Part shown: positions 26,339 to 35,101 of the stretch, piece by piece
Numbering within the stretch: the first letter of the stretch is position 1
Layout: every line of letters begins with the position of its first letter
Source of the DNA: CAZDDI01 sp964504195
GTDB taxonomy: Bacteria > Chloroflexota > Anaerolineae > B4-G1 > SLSP01
Reading direction: 5' to 3'
DNA length: 63,363 nt
NCBI GenBank assembly: GCA_964504195.1
Contig: CAZDDI010000019.1
Location: 1 to 63,363 of the forward strand
The notes under the pieces: model-generated
Seen by the model: only the letters and a program-made list of their open reading frames with translations
Told to the model about the DNA's origin: nothing
Databases searched by the model: none
Position numbers and translations under genes: made by a program

Positions 26339-29300
26339 TTAAGGTTGTTTTTTCTTTGAGATGAAATTCAACGGATTGAACGATTGTCGGGATTGATTGA
26401 CAGCTGCTTCTGCGGGGGGCGACGTTGCGCGACCCCGTTCGAGAGCGGCGTGGAGGGCCTGGGCCAAAACCTGTACATGTGGCGCTTCAATCACAGTTTC
26501 GTGATGTCCAGGAATCGTGTGCCGCTTAACGGGGGTGCTCGTATACCGCCCCCAGCCCCAATCAGGGTCTACAAAATCTGGATGTTCCACCTCCATACGC
26601 CGTGGGCCAATTTCGGCGGCGCGGAAGAACGTCAGTTCGCCAGGATAAACGCCCGGAGCATACCCGCGTTGCGCTTCCATATTGGCCTGATGAATAGTAA
26701 CCTGACGCCGGATCGCTTCTACCTCGCGTTCTGGCAGCCAGACGCCGGTCGCCCGCGCCCGTGTGAGCACATAATCCAACTGCTCCTGCGGCGCAAAACG
26801 ACGCAAATCGGCAGTAGCAATCCCCAGCTTGCGCCGGTGATTGCCCTCTAACCATGCTATAACAGCTTCGATCAACACGATATTGAAATCCGGCGGGAGA
26901 TACCCCGGCGTGCCGGTATCAATCAAGCCGAGAAAGGCGACTGGCTGCCCGGCAGACTGCAATTGTCGGGCCATTTCAAAAGCTAACAGGCCGCCAAAAG
27001 ACCAGCCGCTCAAATAGTATGGGCCTTCCGGTTGTGCTGAACGCACTGCGGCGATGTGCTCCGCCGCCATCCCTTCGATTTTTGTAAGGTGAGGGCGCTC
27101 GCCACGCAGCCCCACCGCCTCTAGCCCATATACGGGCTGCTCGCGGCCCAAATAGCGCGTCAGCGCCATGTAGCACAGGACTTCACCGCCGGCCGGATGC
27201 ATCAAGAAGAGGGGCGGGTGTGTGCCGGAGCGTTGCAGCGCGACTAGATGGCGCTCGGTGCCGCGCGCACCGCGTACCCATACCCGCAACTGGGCCGGGA
27301 GCAAAGCCATCCCGCGTGCCTGCTGCTGCAACCAGGCCAACGGCTTGGTGCGGGTATGCTCCTCTGCCGCGCGGGTCTGACTCTCTGCCGCGATTTGTCC
27401 CAATACGCGCGTATGTCGACGTGCCAGAAATGCCACGGTTTCTTCGGTATAGGCCGGCGCTGGATAGCGCCAGGAAATCCGTAAACAGCCCGTAACTACT
27501 GCCGCTGTGATCTCAAAAAGCACCGAACGCGGCGCGTCTAGGGCCTGCGGCGCGCCCGAAGGTTCATCCACGGGGGCAAAACAGGTCAGACCGGTCACGC
27601 CCTGGTGCGTTTGACCGAGATAATTGAAACGGATCGGCGGGGCTGCGCCAGCGCTTAGAGCCTGAGAGACGCGCGCGTCACCCAGATACCGCAACAAACC
27701 ATAACTCAGCCCATCACCGGGAACTTCTCGACGTGCAGCGAGCACGGCCTTCAACGCTGCGTCTGGGCGGCTGTCGCGGCGCATCTCGATGCAAAACGGA
27801 TAGAGTGCTGTAAACCAACCCACCGTGCGCGTCAAATTGATGTCGTCGAAACGTGCTTCGCGCCCATGACTTTCGAGCTCCACCCAGGTTTGCGTCTGGC
27901 CCGTCCACGCAGTGAAGGTCTGCCCCAGCGCCGCCAATAGCGCGTCTTCGATGCGCGCTTCAGGATAGGCAACCGGCAAATCGTGCAGCAGCATCGCTGT
28001 CTCTTCCGGCGTCAATGCAACTTCCAATGTACGGGCTGCGGCAACTGTATTATGCGATACTCCTTCAGGCCGATCTACCGGCAGCTCCGCCACCGGTTTA
28101 CGCACAGCCTTGCGCCAATAATCCGATTCGGTGCGCAGTTCCGGTGCGTGTGCCAGGTCAACAAGCCGCTCAGCCCAGGCCTTAAACGCCGTTGTCTTAC
28201 GCGGCAAGCGTATGACACGCCCCGCGCTGAGCTGGCGGCAGGCGGTCTCCAAGTCTTCCAGCAACACGCGCCAAGAGAAAGCATCCACCAGCAGGTGGTG
28301 CGCCACGATGAGCAGACGTACCGGGCGATCCACGCCTAGATCGAAGTAGACGACGCGCAGCAACGGCCCGGCGCTCAGGTCGAGGCTGGCATGGGCAGCA
28401 TCACAAGCGGATTCCAGCGCGCGCGCCAGCGTCGTGGCTGGTTCAGCGGATAAATCGTGAACAGTAAATGCTGGCTCAACCTCTGGCGACCAGGCAACCT
28501 GTTGCCAACCCTCCGCCTCAGTGCGAATGTAATGCAAGCGTAGCGCATCGTGGTGTCGCCACAGGGCTTTGACAGCCTGTCGCAGCTGCTGTGGGCTGAG
28601 CGCACAGCGCAACTCCAGGTACAGGGCCTGGTTCCAATGCGCAGGATGCGGCGGGAGCTGCGCTAAAAATCGCCGCTGGATGGGCGTGAGCGGGACTGGC
28701 CCTACTACGGCATCCTGATCAGCCTGAATCAGCACCCCATCGCTACAAACAGCTGCCAGCTCCGCCACCGTTTGATATTCAAGGAACTGCCGAGGCGTCA
28801 AATGGATACCAAGATTTCCGGCCTGGGCAATGACTTGCAAACTCAGGAGCGAATCGCCGCCCAATGCAAAGAAATTGTCATGGATGCCTACTTGCTCTAC
28901 ACCCAGGAGGGCAGCCCAGACTTCCGCCAGCAGCTCTTCAACCGAGGTACGCGGAGCAACATAATCTTCCTGTATGCGCGACACCTCCGGTACAGGAAGC
29001 GCCCGGCGATCCACCTTACCAGCAGCCGTAAGCGGCCAATGTGGCAGCAGCACAAAAGCGGCAGGGATCATGTAATCTGGCAACCGCCCGCGCAAATATT
29101 GGCGCAATTGTACCACATCAGGCGATAGGGAGAAGTCTGGAACAATATAAGCGACAAGCTGCGGTTCACCCCCAGTAGCGTCGCGCAACATGACCACCGC
29201 TTCAATCACTGCCGGATGGGTTGTCAGGGCCGCTTCGATTTCGCCTAATTCAATGCGATAGCCGTGGAACTTTACCTGCGCATCGGTGCGGCCCAAAAAG

Positions 29301-32300
29301 ACCAGCCGCCCATCGGCAAGCAACTTCACCCGGTCGCCGGTGCGATAGAGTCGCGCCCCGGGTTCACCAGAGAAGGGATTAGGGATAAAACGCTCAGCCG
29401 TGAGCACCGGGCGGTTGAGATAGCCGCGCGCTATCCCTATCCCGCCGATAAGTAACTCACCGGGAAGCCCTGCTGGAACCAGCTGTAATTTTCCATCCAC
29501 CACATAGATGCGCGCGTAATCGAGCGGCTGTCCAATCGTGATGACATCATCCACCACACAATCTACGGTAGCATTGGCCGTGGTCTCGGTCGGCCCGTAC
29601 ACGTTCCAGATTTCCGCTGCGGGGAAATGCCGCCGGGTGCGCGCCACGAGTGCAAAGGGCAACGCTTCCCCACCCAACAACACTTTCTTGAGCCGTGCCC
29701 CTGGCGATGCCGCGCCGCGCTCCAGAGCATCAAGCAAGGCTTGCCAGAGTGCCGGAACACAGTTGATGGCGGTTTCCGGGTAGGCGGCTAACATCTGCAA
29801 TAGATGTTCGGGAGAGACATCGCGTTCTGGCAGCCACACGACATCACCGCGCAGCAGTGGGGCGCACAACTGTTTGAGCGACGCATCGAATGCCGGGGTG
29901 GTCAACGCTGGCAGGCGTACCGGCGGAGATAGCAATACCCGGTTGATCCAGTCCAGGTAGGTACTCAAGCTGCGATGTGAGACCACCACGCCTTTGGGCT
30001 GCCCGGTGGAGCCGGACGTGTAAATGACATAGGCTGCGTTGTCGGGATGCAAGGAAAGCGCCGGCGGGGTTATGGGACAGGCAGCGATGCGCTTCACGTC
30101 CGCATCAAGCCGTACCACATTCGGCAGCCCCTCTGGCAAACGTGCTGCCAACGCGGTTGTCGTCACCAGCGCGGCAATGCGCGCATCCTCCAGTATGTAA
30201 GCCTGCCGGGCTGGAGGGTCGGTGGAGGCCAAGGGTACATACACGCCTCCAGCCATCAGGACGCCGAGCAGTCCCACGAGCAACTCCGGCGTGGATTCCA
30301 GACACACGCCTACGGTAGCTTCCGGGTCTATCCCCAACCCGCGCAAGTGTTGAGCCAATTGCGCGGCGCGTTGAGCCAGTTCAGCGTAAGTGAGCGTAGT
30401 ATCTCCCCAGATAATCGCGGGTGCATCAGGCGTATGCGCCGCCTGCGTTGCAAACGCAAGCGGCACGGACGGTACAGGCGCGAGCGATGGCGCTGCTTCA
30501 CGGTGCAGCAACGCAGCGCGTTCGTTTGCCGTGAGCAGCGACAGGGCCGTGACTGGGCGGTCTGGCTCAGCTAAAGCCGCAGCTAAAAACGTCTCATAGT
30601 GTACCAACAAGCGCGCAACGGTCTCTTCCATGAAAAGGTCGGTGTTGTAGACCAATGTCCCGCTCATGCCCACCGCTTCTTCCACCACCGTGAAAGAGAG
30701 ATCAAACTTGGAGGTCTCCACCGGGAATTCCAACGGTTCCACAGTGAGAGGGCCAGCCACAACGGGCCGCGCCGTGTTCTGAACGCTGAACATCACCTGG
30801 AAGAGTGGGTTACGATCCAGAGTGCGTTCGACGTGCAAGGCATCCACTAGCGCTTCAAAGGGCAAATCCTGATACGCATAAGCTTCGAGCGCAGTCTCCC
30901 GCACACGCGCCAACAGCGTGCGGAACGTAGGTGCGTCGGAAAGATCAATCCGCAGCACCAGCGTGTTGACGAAGAAACCAATCAGGTCTTCGATCTCGGT
31001 ACGGTTACGGTTGGCAATCGGTGTGCCAATCAGGAGCTCGTCTTGATGGGCATAGCGCGCAAGCAAGGCGGCAAAAGCAGCCAGGAGCGTCATAAAGAGC
31101 GTCGCGCCCTCGCGGCGGCTCAGAGCCTTGAGGTCGGCGGTGAGAGGCTCCGCTAATGCGAAGGAAAGGGCCGCGCCACGGAAGCTCTGTTGTGAGGGGC
31201 GCGGACGGTCGGTGGGCAAATCGAGATATTCCGGCGCTCCGGCGAGCTGCTCCTTCCAATAGGCAATGTAACGATCAAGCGTCTCGCCCTGGAGCCAGGC
31301 GCGCTGCCACGCGGCAAAATCGGCATACTGGATAGGCAGCGGCGGCAACATCGGGAGCGCGCCAGCAGCGAAAGCCGCATACCCGGCGGCCAATTCGCGC
31401 ACCAAGACTCCCATAGACCAGCCATCTGAGATGCTATGGTGCATCGTCAGTAACAGGATGTACTCTTCGGTGGCGAGATGCAATAGCACGCCACGAATCA
31501 ATGGGCCGTATTCCAAATCGAAGGAGCGCGCCGCTTCTGCCCCGAACCGCGCGCGGATAACCGCTGCATGTTCGGTGCGCGGCAGGTCGCGCACATCAAC
31601 CACCGGCAACGTGATGTGGAGTGTCGGGGCCACAAGTTGCATTGGATGGCCGTTCACCGTCCGGAACGTCGTGCGCAAGGCTTCATGGCGTGCAATGACA
31701 GTGTTGAGGCTGCGTTCCAGAAGCACCGGATCGAAATCGCCCTGAAAACGCACCGCAGCAGGCAAATTGTAGAGCGCTGTACCGGGCAGAAGTTGATCCA
31801 AATACCAGAGCCGTTGCTGTGCAAAAGAGAGCGGGAGAGCTTCTGTGCGCGCAAGGGGATAGAGCGGTGGCAATGCAACCTGTTGCGTAGTCCGTCGCGC
31901 TTCTATCACGCGCTGCGCGAAACCCGCCACAGTGGGCGATTCAAACAGCATACGTAGTGGCAAATTCAGGCTTAACGCCGCATTTACCCGTGAGATAGCC
32001 TGAGTTGCCAGCAGCGAGTGACCGCCTAGCGCGAAGAAATCGGCATCGCGGCCCACCCGCTCCAGCCCCAACACCTCTTGCCAGATACCGGCTACTAGTG
32101 CTTCCTCTGGCGTTTCCGGAGGGGCATATTGCGTTGCATCCGCCCACACTGGCGCGGGCAAGCCGGCACGATCCACCTTGCCGTTGGGTGTGAGGGGCAG
32201 TGCTGCCAGGGGCATGATGATAGCCGGGAGCATATGAGCGGGCAGGCGCTGCTCCAATGCGGTGCGCAAGACTGCGCCTTCCAGGGCCATACCCGGCTCC

Positions 32301-35062
32301 GGCGTCACATAGCCGATCAGCTGGCCCTGGCGCGCAATCACCACCGCATCCTGTACGCCGGGTTGTGCGCGCAACGCTGCTTCCACCTCGCCCAATTCCA
32401 CCCGGAACCCGCGCACCTTTACTTGATGGTCGCTGCGCCCCAGGAATTCCAACTGCCCATCCGCCCGCCAACGTACCACATCGCCGGTACGATAGAGGCG
32501 CGCCCCTGGCTCGGTGGAAAACGCATCCGGCACGAAGCGTTCAGCAGTGAGTGCCGCGCGCCCTAAGTAGCCCCAGGTCACGCCCACCCCGCCCACATAG
32601 AGCTCGCCGAACACCCCTACCGGCGCGAGCTGCCCGCGCGCATCCAGCACATACACCCGCTGATTGGCGAGCGGGCCGCCAATCGGGGGCGGGCCACTGC
32701 CGGGTGATACTTCGGCGTAGGTGGCACAGACTGTCACCTCAGTTGGGCCATAAGCATTGTAAAAATGCCGCCCCGGTGCCCAGCGGTCAACAATCTCGGC
32801 GGGGCAGGCTTCTCCGGCAGAGATAATAGTGCGCAATGCGGGGAGGGCCGCATCAGGCAATACCGCCAGGGCTGAAGGCGGTAAAGTCACGTGCGTGATT
32901 CGATACCGGGAAAGGTAATCTATGAACTCCGGCCCTGGTCGCAGCCCCGCCGCAGGAGGCAAATAAAGGGTTGCCCCGTTCAGTAACGCCGGGAAAATTT
33001 CGGCCACGGCTGCATCAAAGCTAGGGGAAGCGAATTGCAAGACATGATCCCCAGAGATGATTGGATAAGGCGCGTGGCGCACACGGCAGAAGTTGATCAC
33101 GCCCCGATGCGGCACAAGCACACCTTTGGGCTGCCCCGTGGAACCGGAGGTATAGATGATATAGGCCAAATCATCCGGCGTCAGATCGAGCGGGGGAGCG
33201 GTGTCCAATCCAGCAAGATCGTTTGTGTCAGCAGCGAGCCAGAGCACATCCGGCCCGGCGATGCGCGCCGCGTCCAGGTCGCGCTGTCCCACTACCAATT
33301 GCACGCCACTATCGGTGAGCATATAGGCCAGGCGCGCGGCGGGATAATCCGGATCGAGCGGCAAATACGCGCCCCCGGCCTTAAGAATCCCCAACATCCC
33401 TACGATAAGCACGGGCGTGCGGTCTGCATACAGCCCGACCATCCCGCCCCGGCGCAAACCGGCCTCCCGCAATCTGTGCGCCAGGCGATTGGCCCGCGCG
33501 TCGAGGTCGGCATAGGTGAACTGTCCATTCTCCCACACTAGCGCCGGGACAGTGGCGTAGACGGCCACGGTATCCGCGAAAAGTGCCGGAATAGTATCCA
33601 TCTGCGGATAAGATTCGGGGGCGACTGCCCAAGCCAGAAGTTGCGCTTGTTCTTCGGCAGAGAGCAGGGGAAGATCGGCAATGGCGTGGTCTGGAGCAGC
33701 CAACGCTGCCATGAGCAAGGTTTTGAAGTACGCCAATAGCCGGGCCGCCGTTTCTGCATCGAAAAGATCGGTGTTATATTCCAGAGTGACTTCTATATCT
33801 GCGTCTCGATCTACCGTTACCAGCGTCAGATCAAACTTTGTCAGGGCGCTGGGCAACGAAAAAGGCCGAATGGCAATGCCCGGCACATCAAAGTTGACCC
33901 GGCCCTCTTGATGGACGAACATCACCTGGAAGAGCGGCGCATAGTTCAGCGAGCGCTCCGGATGCAAGGCTTCGACCAAGCGCTCAAAGGGCAAGTCTTG
34001 ATGCTCATAAGCTGCCAGGGTGATCTCGCGCACGTGCGCCAGTAACGCACGGAAGCTATGCGCCTCGGACATATCCACCCGCAGAGCCAGGGTGTTGACA
34101 AAGAACCCCACCAGGGCCTCCAGCTCCGCCCGTTGGCGATTGGCAATCGGCGAACCGATTATCACATCGCTCTCACCTGTGATGCGCTGCAACAGAGCCG
34201 CAAAAGCCGCTAACAACGCCATAAAGGGAGTCGTATCGGTCTCACGACACACGTTGCGCAGTGCGGCAACGTGTGTCGGCGGCAATAGGGTCACCTGTTC
34301 GCCTCCCCGAAACGTAGGCGTGACCAGGCGGGGATGATCGGTGGGCAAGGGCAACAAGGGCGGCGCACCGGCGAGCCGTTCCTGCCAATAGTGCAGTTGG
34401 CGCTCCATCTCGCGTTCCTGTTCCGGCGCGCGTTGCCAGAGCGCGAAGTCGGCGTACTGAAGGGTAAGCGCGGGCAGGCGCGGCTCCTGCCCGGTACAGT
34501 AGGCCCGCCATAGCTCGGTCAACTCCTGCACCAGCACCCCGATAGACCACCCATCGGAAATGCTATGGTGCATACTCAACAGCAGGACGTGATCCTCCGG
34601 GGCAAGCCGGAGCAACGTGGTGCGCAACAGCGGCCCACGGAGTAAATCGAAGGGTTGCCGGGCATCTTCTTGAGCCAGGCGTAGCATTTCGGCTTCGCGG
34701 TGTTCTACTGGCAGTCCGGTAAGATCAAGCAGCGGCAAGGAGCTGGGAACTTCCGGCAAGATGACCTGGAAGGGTTCACCTTCTAACCCGATGAAGCAGG
34801 TACGCAGCGCCTCGTGGCGCTGCACGAGCGTTTCCAGACTGCGCAGCAGCTCCGCACGGTGCATTGGCCCGGTGATGCGCACCGCGCCCAGGATGTTGTA
34901 AGCCGGAGAACCAGGCGTCAGCTGATCGAGCAGCCACATGCGCTGCTGCGCGAAGGAAAGCGGGAAGGCGTTGTAGTCACGTCCCCGTTCACGAAGTCGC
35001 GCAGCCAGCACCCGGCGCTTCTCCGGCGTTAAGGTCTCGATAAGTGTGAGTAAATCAGCCAT
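26339..35062 (-). CDS. Two-module NRPS ending E-TE (2907 residues)
   Basis: Order: C (HHSISDG about 165), A1 (P-loop about 640), PCP (about 1017), C (HHSISDG about 1208), A2 (about 1684), PCP (LGGDSL, about 2071), E (HHLLVDA about 2255; ESHGRE; RTVGWF; FNYLGQ), TE (GWSFGG, Ser about 2688; LGLID; PGHHE). The E domain ends its core motif in Ala rather than Gly. The A1 pocket reads DAATIAAVC (aromatic-type). A2 reads DAKNLGVAN, the same as the single-module gene at 46346-50995. The N-terminal segment before the C domain (LTPEKRR-LAARL-ERGRDYNAFPLSF) is shared with the 3059-residue enzyme. ATG 35062 is preferred to TTG 35065; no good Shine-Dalgarno is seen. The end is soluble, without the membrane tail of its sister. 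Confidence 0.93.
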   Translation of the reverse strand: MADLLTLIETLTPEKRRVLAARLRERGRDYNAFPLSFAQQRMWLLDQLTPGSPAYNILGAVRITGPMHRAELLRSLETLVQRHEALRTCFIGLEGEPFQVILPEVPSSLPLLDLTGLPVEHREAEMLRLAQEDARQPFDLLRGPLLRTTLLRLAPEDHVLLLSMHHSISDGWSIGVLVQELTELWRAYCTGQEPRLPALTLQYADFALWQRAPEQEREMERQLHYWQERLAGAPPLLPLPTDHPRLVTPTFRGGEQVTLLPPTHVAALRNVCRETDTTPFMALLAAFAALLQRITGESDVIIGSPIANRQRAELEALVGFFVNTLALRVDMSEAHSFRALLAHVREITLAAYEHQDLPFERLVEALHPERSLNYAPLFQVMFVHQEGRVNFDVPGIAIRPFSLPSALTKFDLTLVTVDRDADIEVTLEYNTDLFDAETAARLLAYFKTLLMAALAAPDHAIADLPLLSAEEQAQLLAWAVAPESYPQMDTIPALFADTVAVYATVPALVWENGQFTYADLDARANRLAHRLREAGLRRGGMVGLYADRTPVLIVGMLGILKAGGAYLPLDPDYPAARLAYMLTDSGVQLVVGQRDLDAARIAGPDVLWLAADTNDLAGLDTAPPLDLTPDDLAYIIYTSGSTGQPKGVLVPHRGVINFCRVRHAPYPIISGDHVLQFASPSFDAAVAEIFPALLNGATLYLPPAAGLRPGPEFIDYLSRYRITHVTLPPSALAVLPDAALPALRTIISAGEACPAEIVDRWAPGRHFYNAYGPTEVTVCATYAEVSPGSGPPPIGGPLANQRVYVLDARGQLAPVGVFGELYVGGVGVTWGYLGRAALTAERFVPDAFSTEPGARLYRTGDVVRWRADGQLEFLGRSDHQVKVRGFRVELGEVEAALRAQPGVQDAVVIARQGQLIGYVTPEPGMALEGAVLRTALEQRLPAHMLPAIIMPLAALPLTPNGKVDRAGLPAPVWADATQYAPPETPEEALVAGIWQEVLGLERVGRDADFFALGGHSLLATQAISRVNAALSLNLPLRMLFESPTVAGFAQRVIEARRTTQQVALPPLYPLARTEALPLSFAQQRLWYLDQLLPGTALYNLPAAVRFQGDFDPVLLERSLNTVIARHEALRTTFRTVNGHPMQLVAPTLHITLPVVDVRDLPRTEHAAVIRARFGAEAARSFDLEYGPLIRGVLLHLATEEYILLLTMHHSISDGWSMGVLVRELAAGYAAFAAGALPMLPPLPIQYADFAAWQRAWLQGETLDRYIAYWKEQLAGAPEYLDLPTDRPRPSQQSFRGAALSFALAEPLTADLKALSRREGATLFMTLLAAFAALLARYAHQDELLIGTPIANRNRTEIEDLIGFFVNTLVLRIDLSDAPTFRTLLARVRETALEAYAYQDLPFEALVDALHVERTLDRNPLFQVMFSVQNTARPVVAGPLTVEPLEFPVETSKFDLSFTVVEEAVGMSGTLVYNTDLFMEETVARLLVHYETFLAAALAEPDRPVTALSLLTANERAALLHREAAPSLAPVPSVPLAFATQAAHTPDAPAIIWGDTTLTYAELAQRAAQLAQHLRGLGIDPEATVGVCLESTPELLVGLLGVLMAGGVYVPLASTDPPARQAYILEDARIAALVTTTALAARLPEGLPNVVRLDADVKRIAACPITPPALSLHPDNAAYVIYTSGSTGQPKGVVVSHRSLSTYLDWINRVLLSPPVRLPALTTPAFDASLKQLCAPLLRGDVVWLPERDVSPEHLLQMLAAYPETAINCVPALWQALLDALERGAASPGARLKKVLLGGEALPFALVARTRRHFPAAEIWNVYGPTETTANATVDCVVDDVITIGQPLDYARIYVVDGKLQLVPAGLPGELLIGGIGIARGYLNRPVLTAERFIPNPFSGEPGARLYRTGDRVKLLADGRLVFLGRTDAQVKFHGYRIELGEIEAALTTHPAVIEAVVMLRDATGGEPQLVAYIVPDFSLSPDVVQLRQYLRGRLPDYMIPAAFVLLPHWPLTAAGKVDRRALPVPEVSRIQEDYVAPRTSVEELLAEVWAALLGVEQVGIHDNFFALGGDSLLSLQVIAQAGNLGIHLTPRQFLEYQTVAELAAVCSDGVLIQADQDAVVGPVPLTPIQRRFLAQLPPHPAHWNQALYLELRCALSPQQLRQAVKALWRHHDALRLHYIRTEAEGWQQVAWSPEVEPAFTVHDLSAEPATTLARALESACDAAHASLDLSAGPLLRVVYFDLGVDRPVRLLIVAHHLLVDAFSWRVLLEDLETACRQLSAGRVIRLPRKTTAFKAWAERLVDLAHAPELRTESDYWRKAVRKPVAELPVDRPEGVSHNTVAAARTLEVALTPEETAMLLHDLPVAYPEARIEDALLAALGQTFTAWTGQTQTWVELESHGREARFDDINLTRTVGWFTALYPFCIEMRRDSRPDAALKAVLAARREVPGDGLSYGLLRYLGDARVSQALSAGAAPPIRFNYLGQTHQGVTGLTCFAPVDEPSGAPQALDAPRSVLFEITAAVVTGCLRISWRYPAPAYTEETVAFLARRHTRVLGQIAAESQTRAAEEHTRTKPLAWLQQQARGMALLPAQLRVWVRGARGTERHLVALQRSGTHPPLFLMHPAGGEVLCYMALTRYLGREQPVYGLEAVGLRGERPHLTKIEGMAAEHIAAVRSAQPEGPYYLSGWSFGGLLAFEMARQLQSAGQPVAFLGLIDTGTPGYLPPDFNIVLIEAVIAWLEGNHRRKLGIATADLRRFAPQEQLDYVLTRARATGVWLPEREVEAIRRQVTIHQANMEAQRGYAPGVYPGELTFFRAAEIGPRRMEVEHPDFVDPDWGWGRYTSTPVKRHTIPGHHETVIEAPHVQVLAQALHAALERGRATSPPAEAAVNQSRQSFNPLNFISKKKQP
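32339..32686 (-). repeat. 348-bp perfect repeat, copy 2 (A1 domain of the 2907-residue NRPS)
   Basis: Exact partner of 23079-23426. The specificity-determining core upstream in the same A domain is not identical between the two genes (DAATIAAVC here, DASTLAGVC there), so homogenisation stopped at the subdomain border. Confidence 0.95.
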
Positions 35063-35101
35063 CAAAAATTTTTACTTGCAGTTCTGAATCCGATAACGCT
35101 C

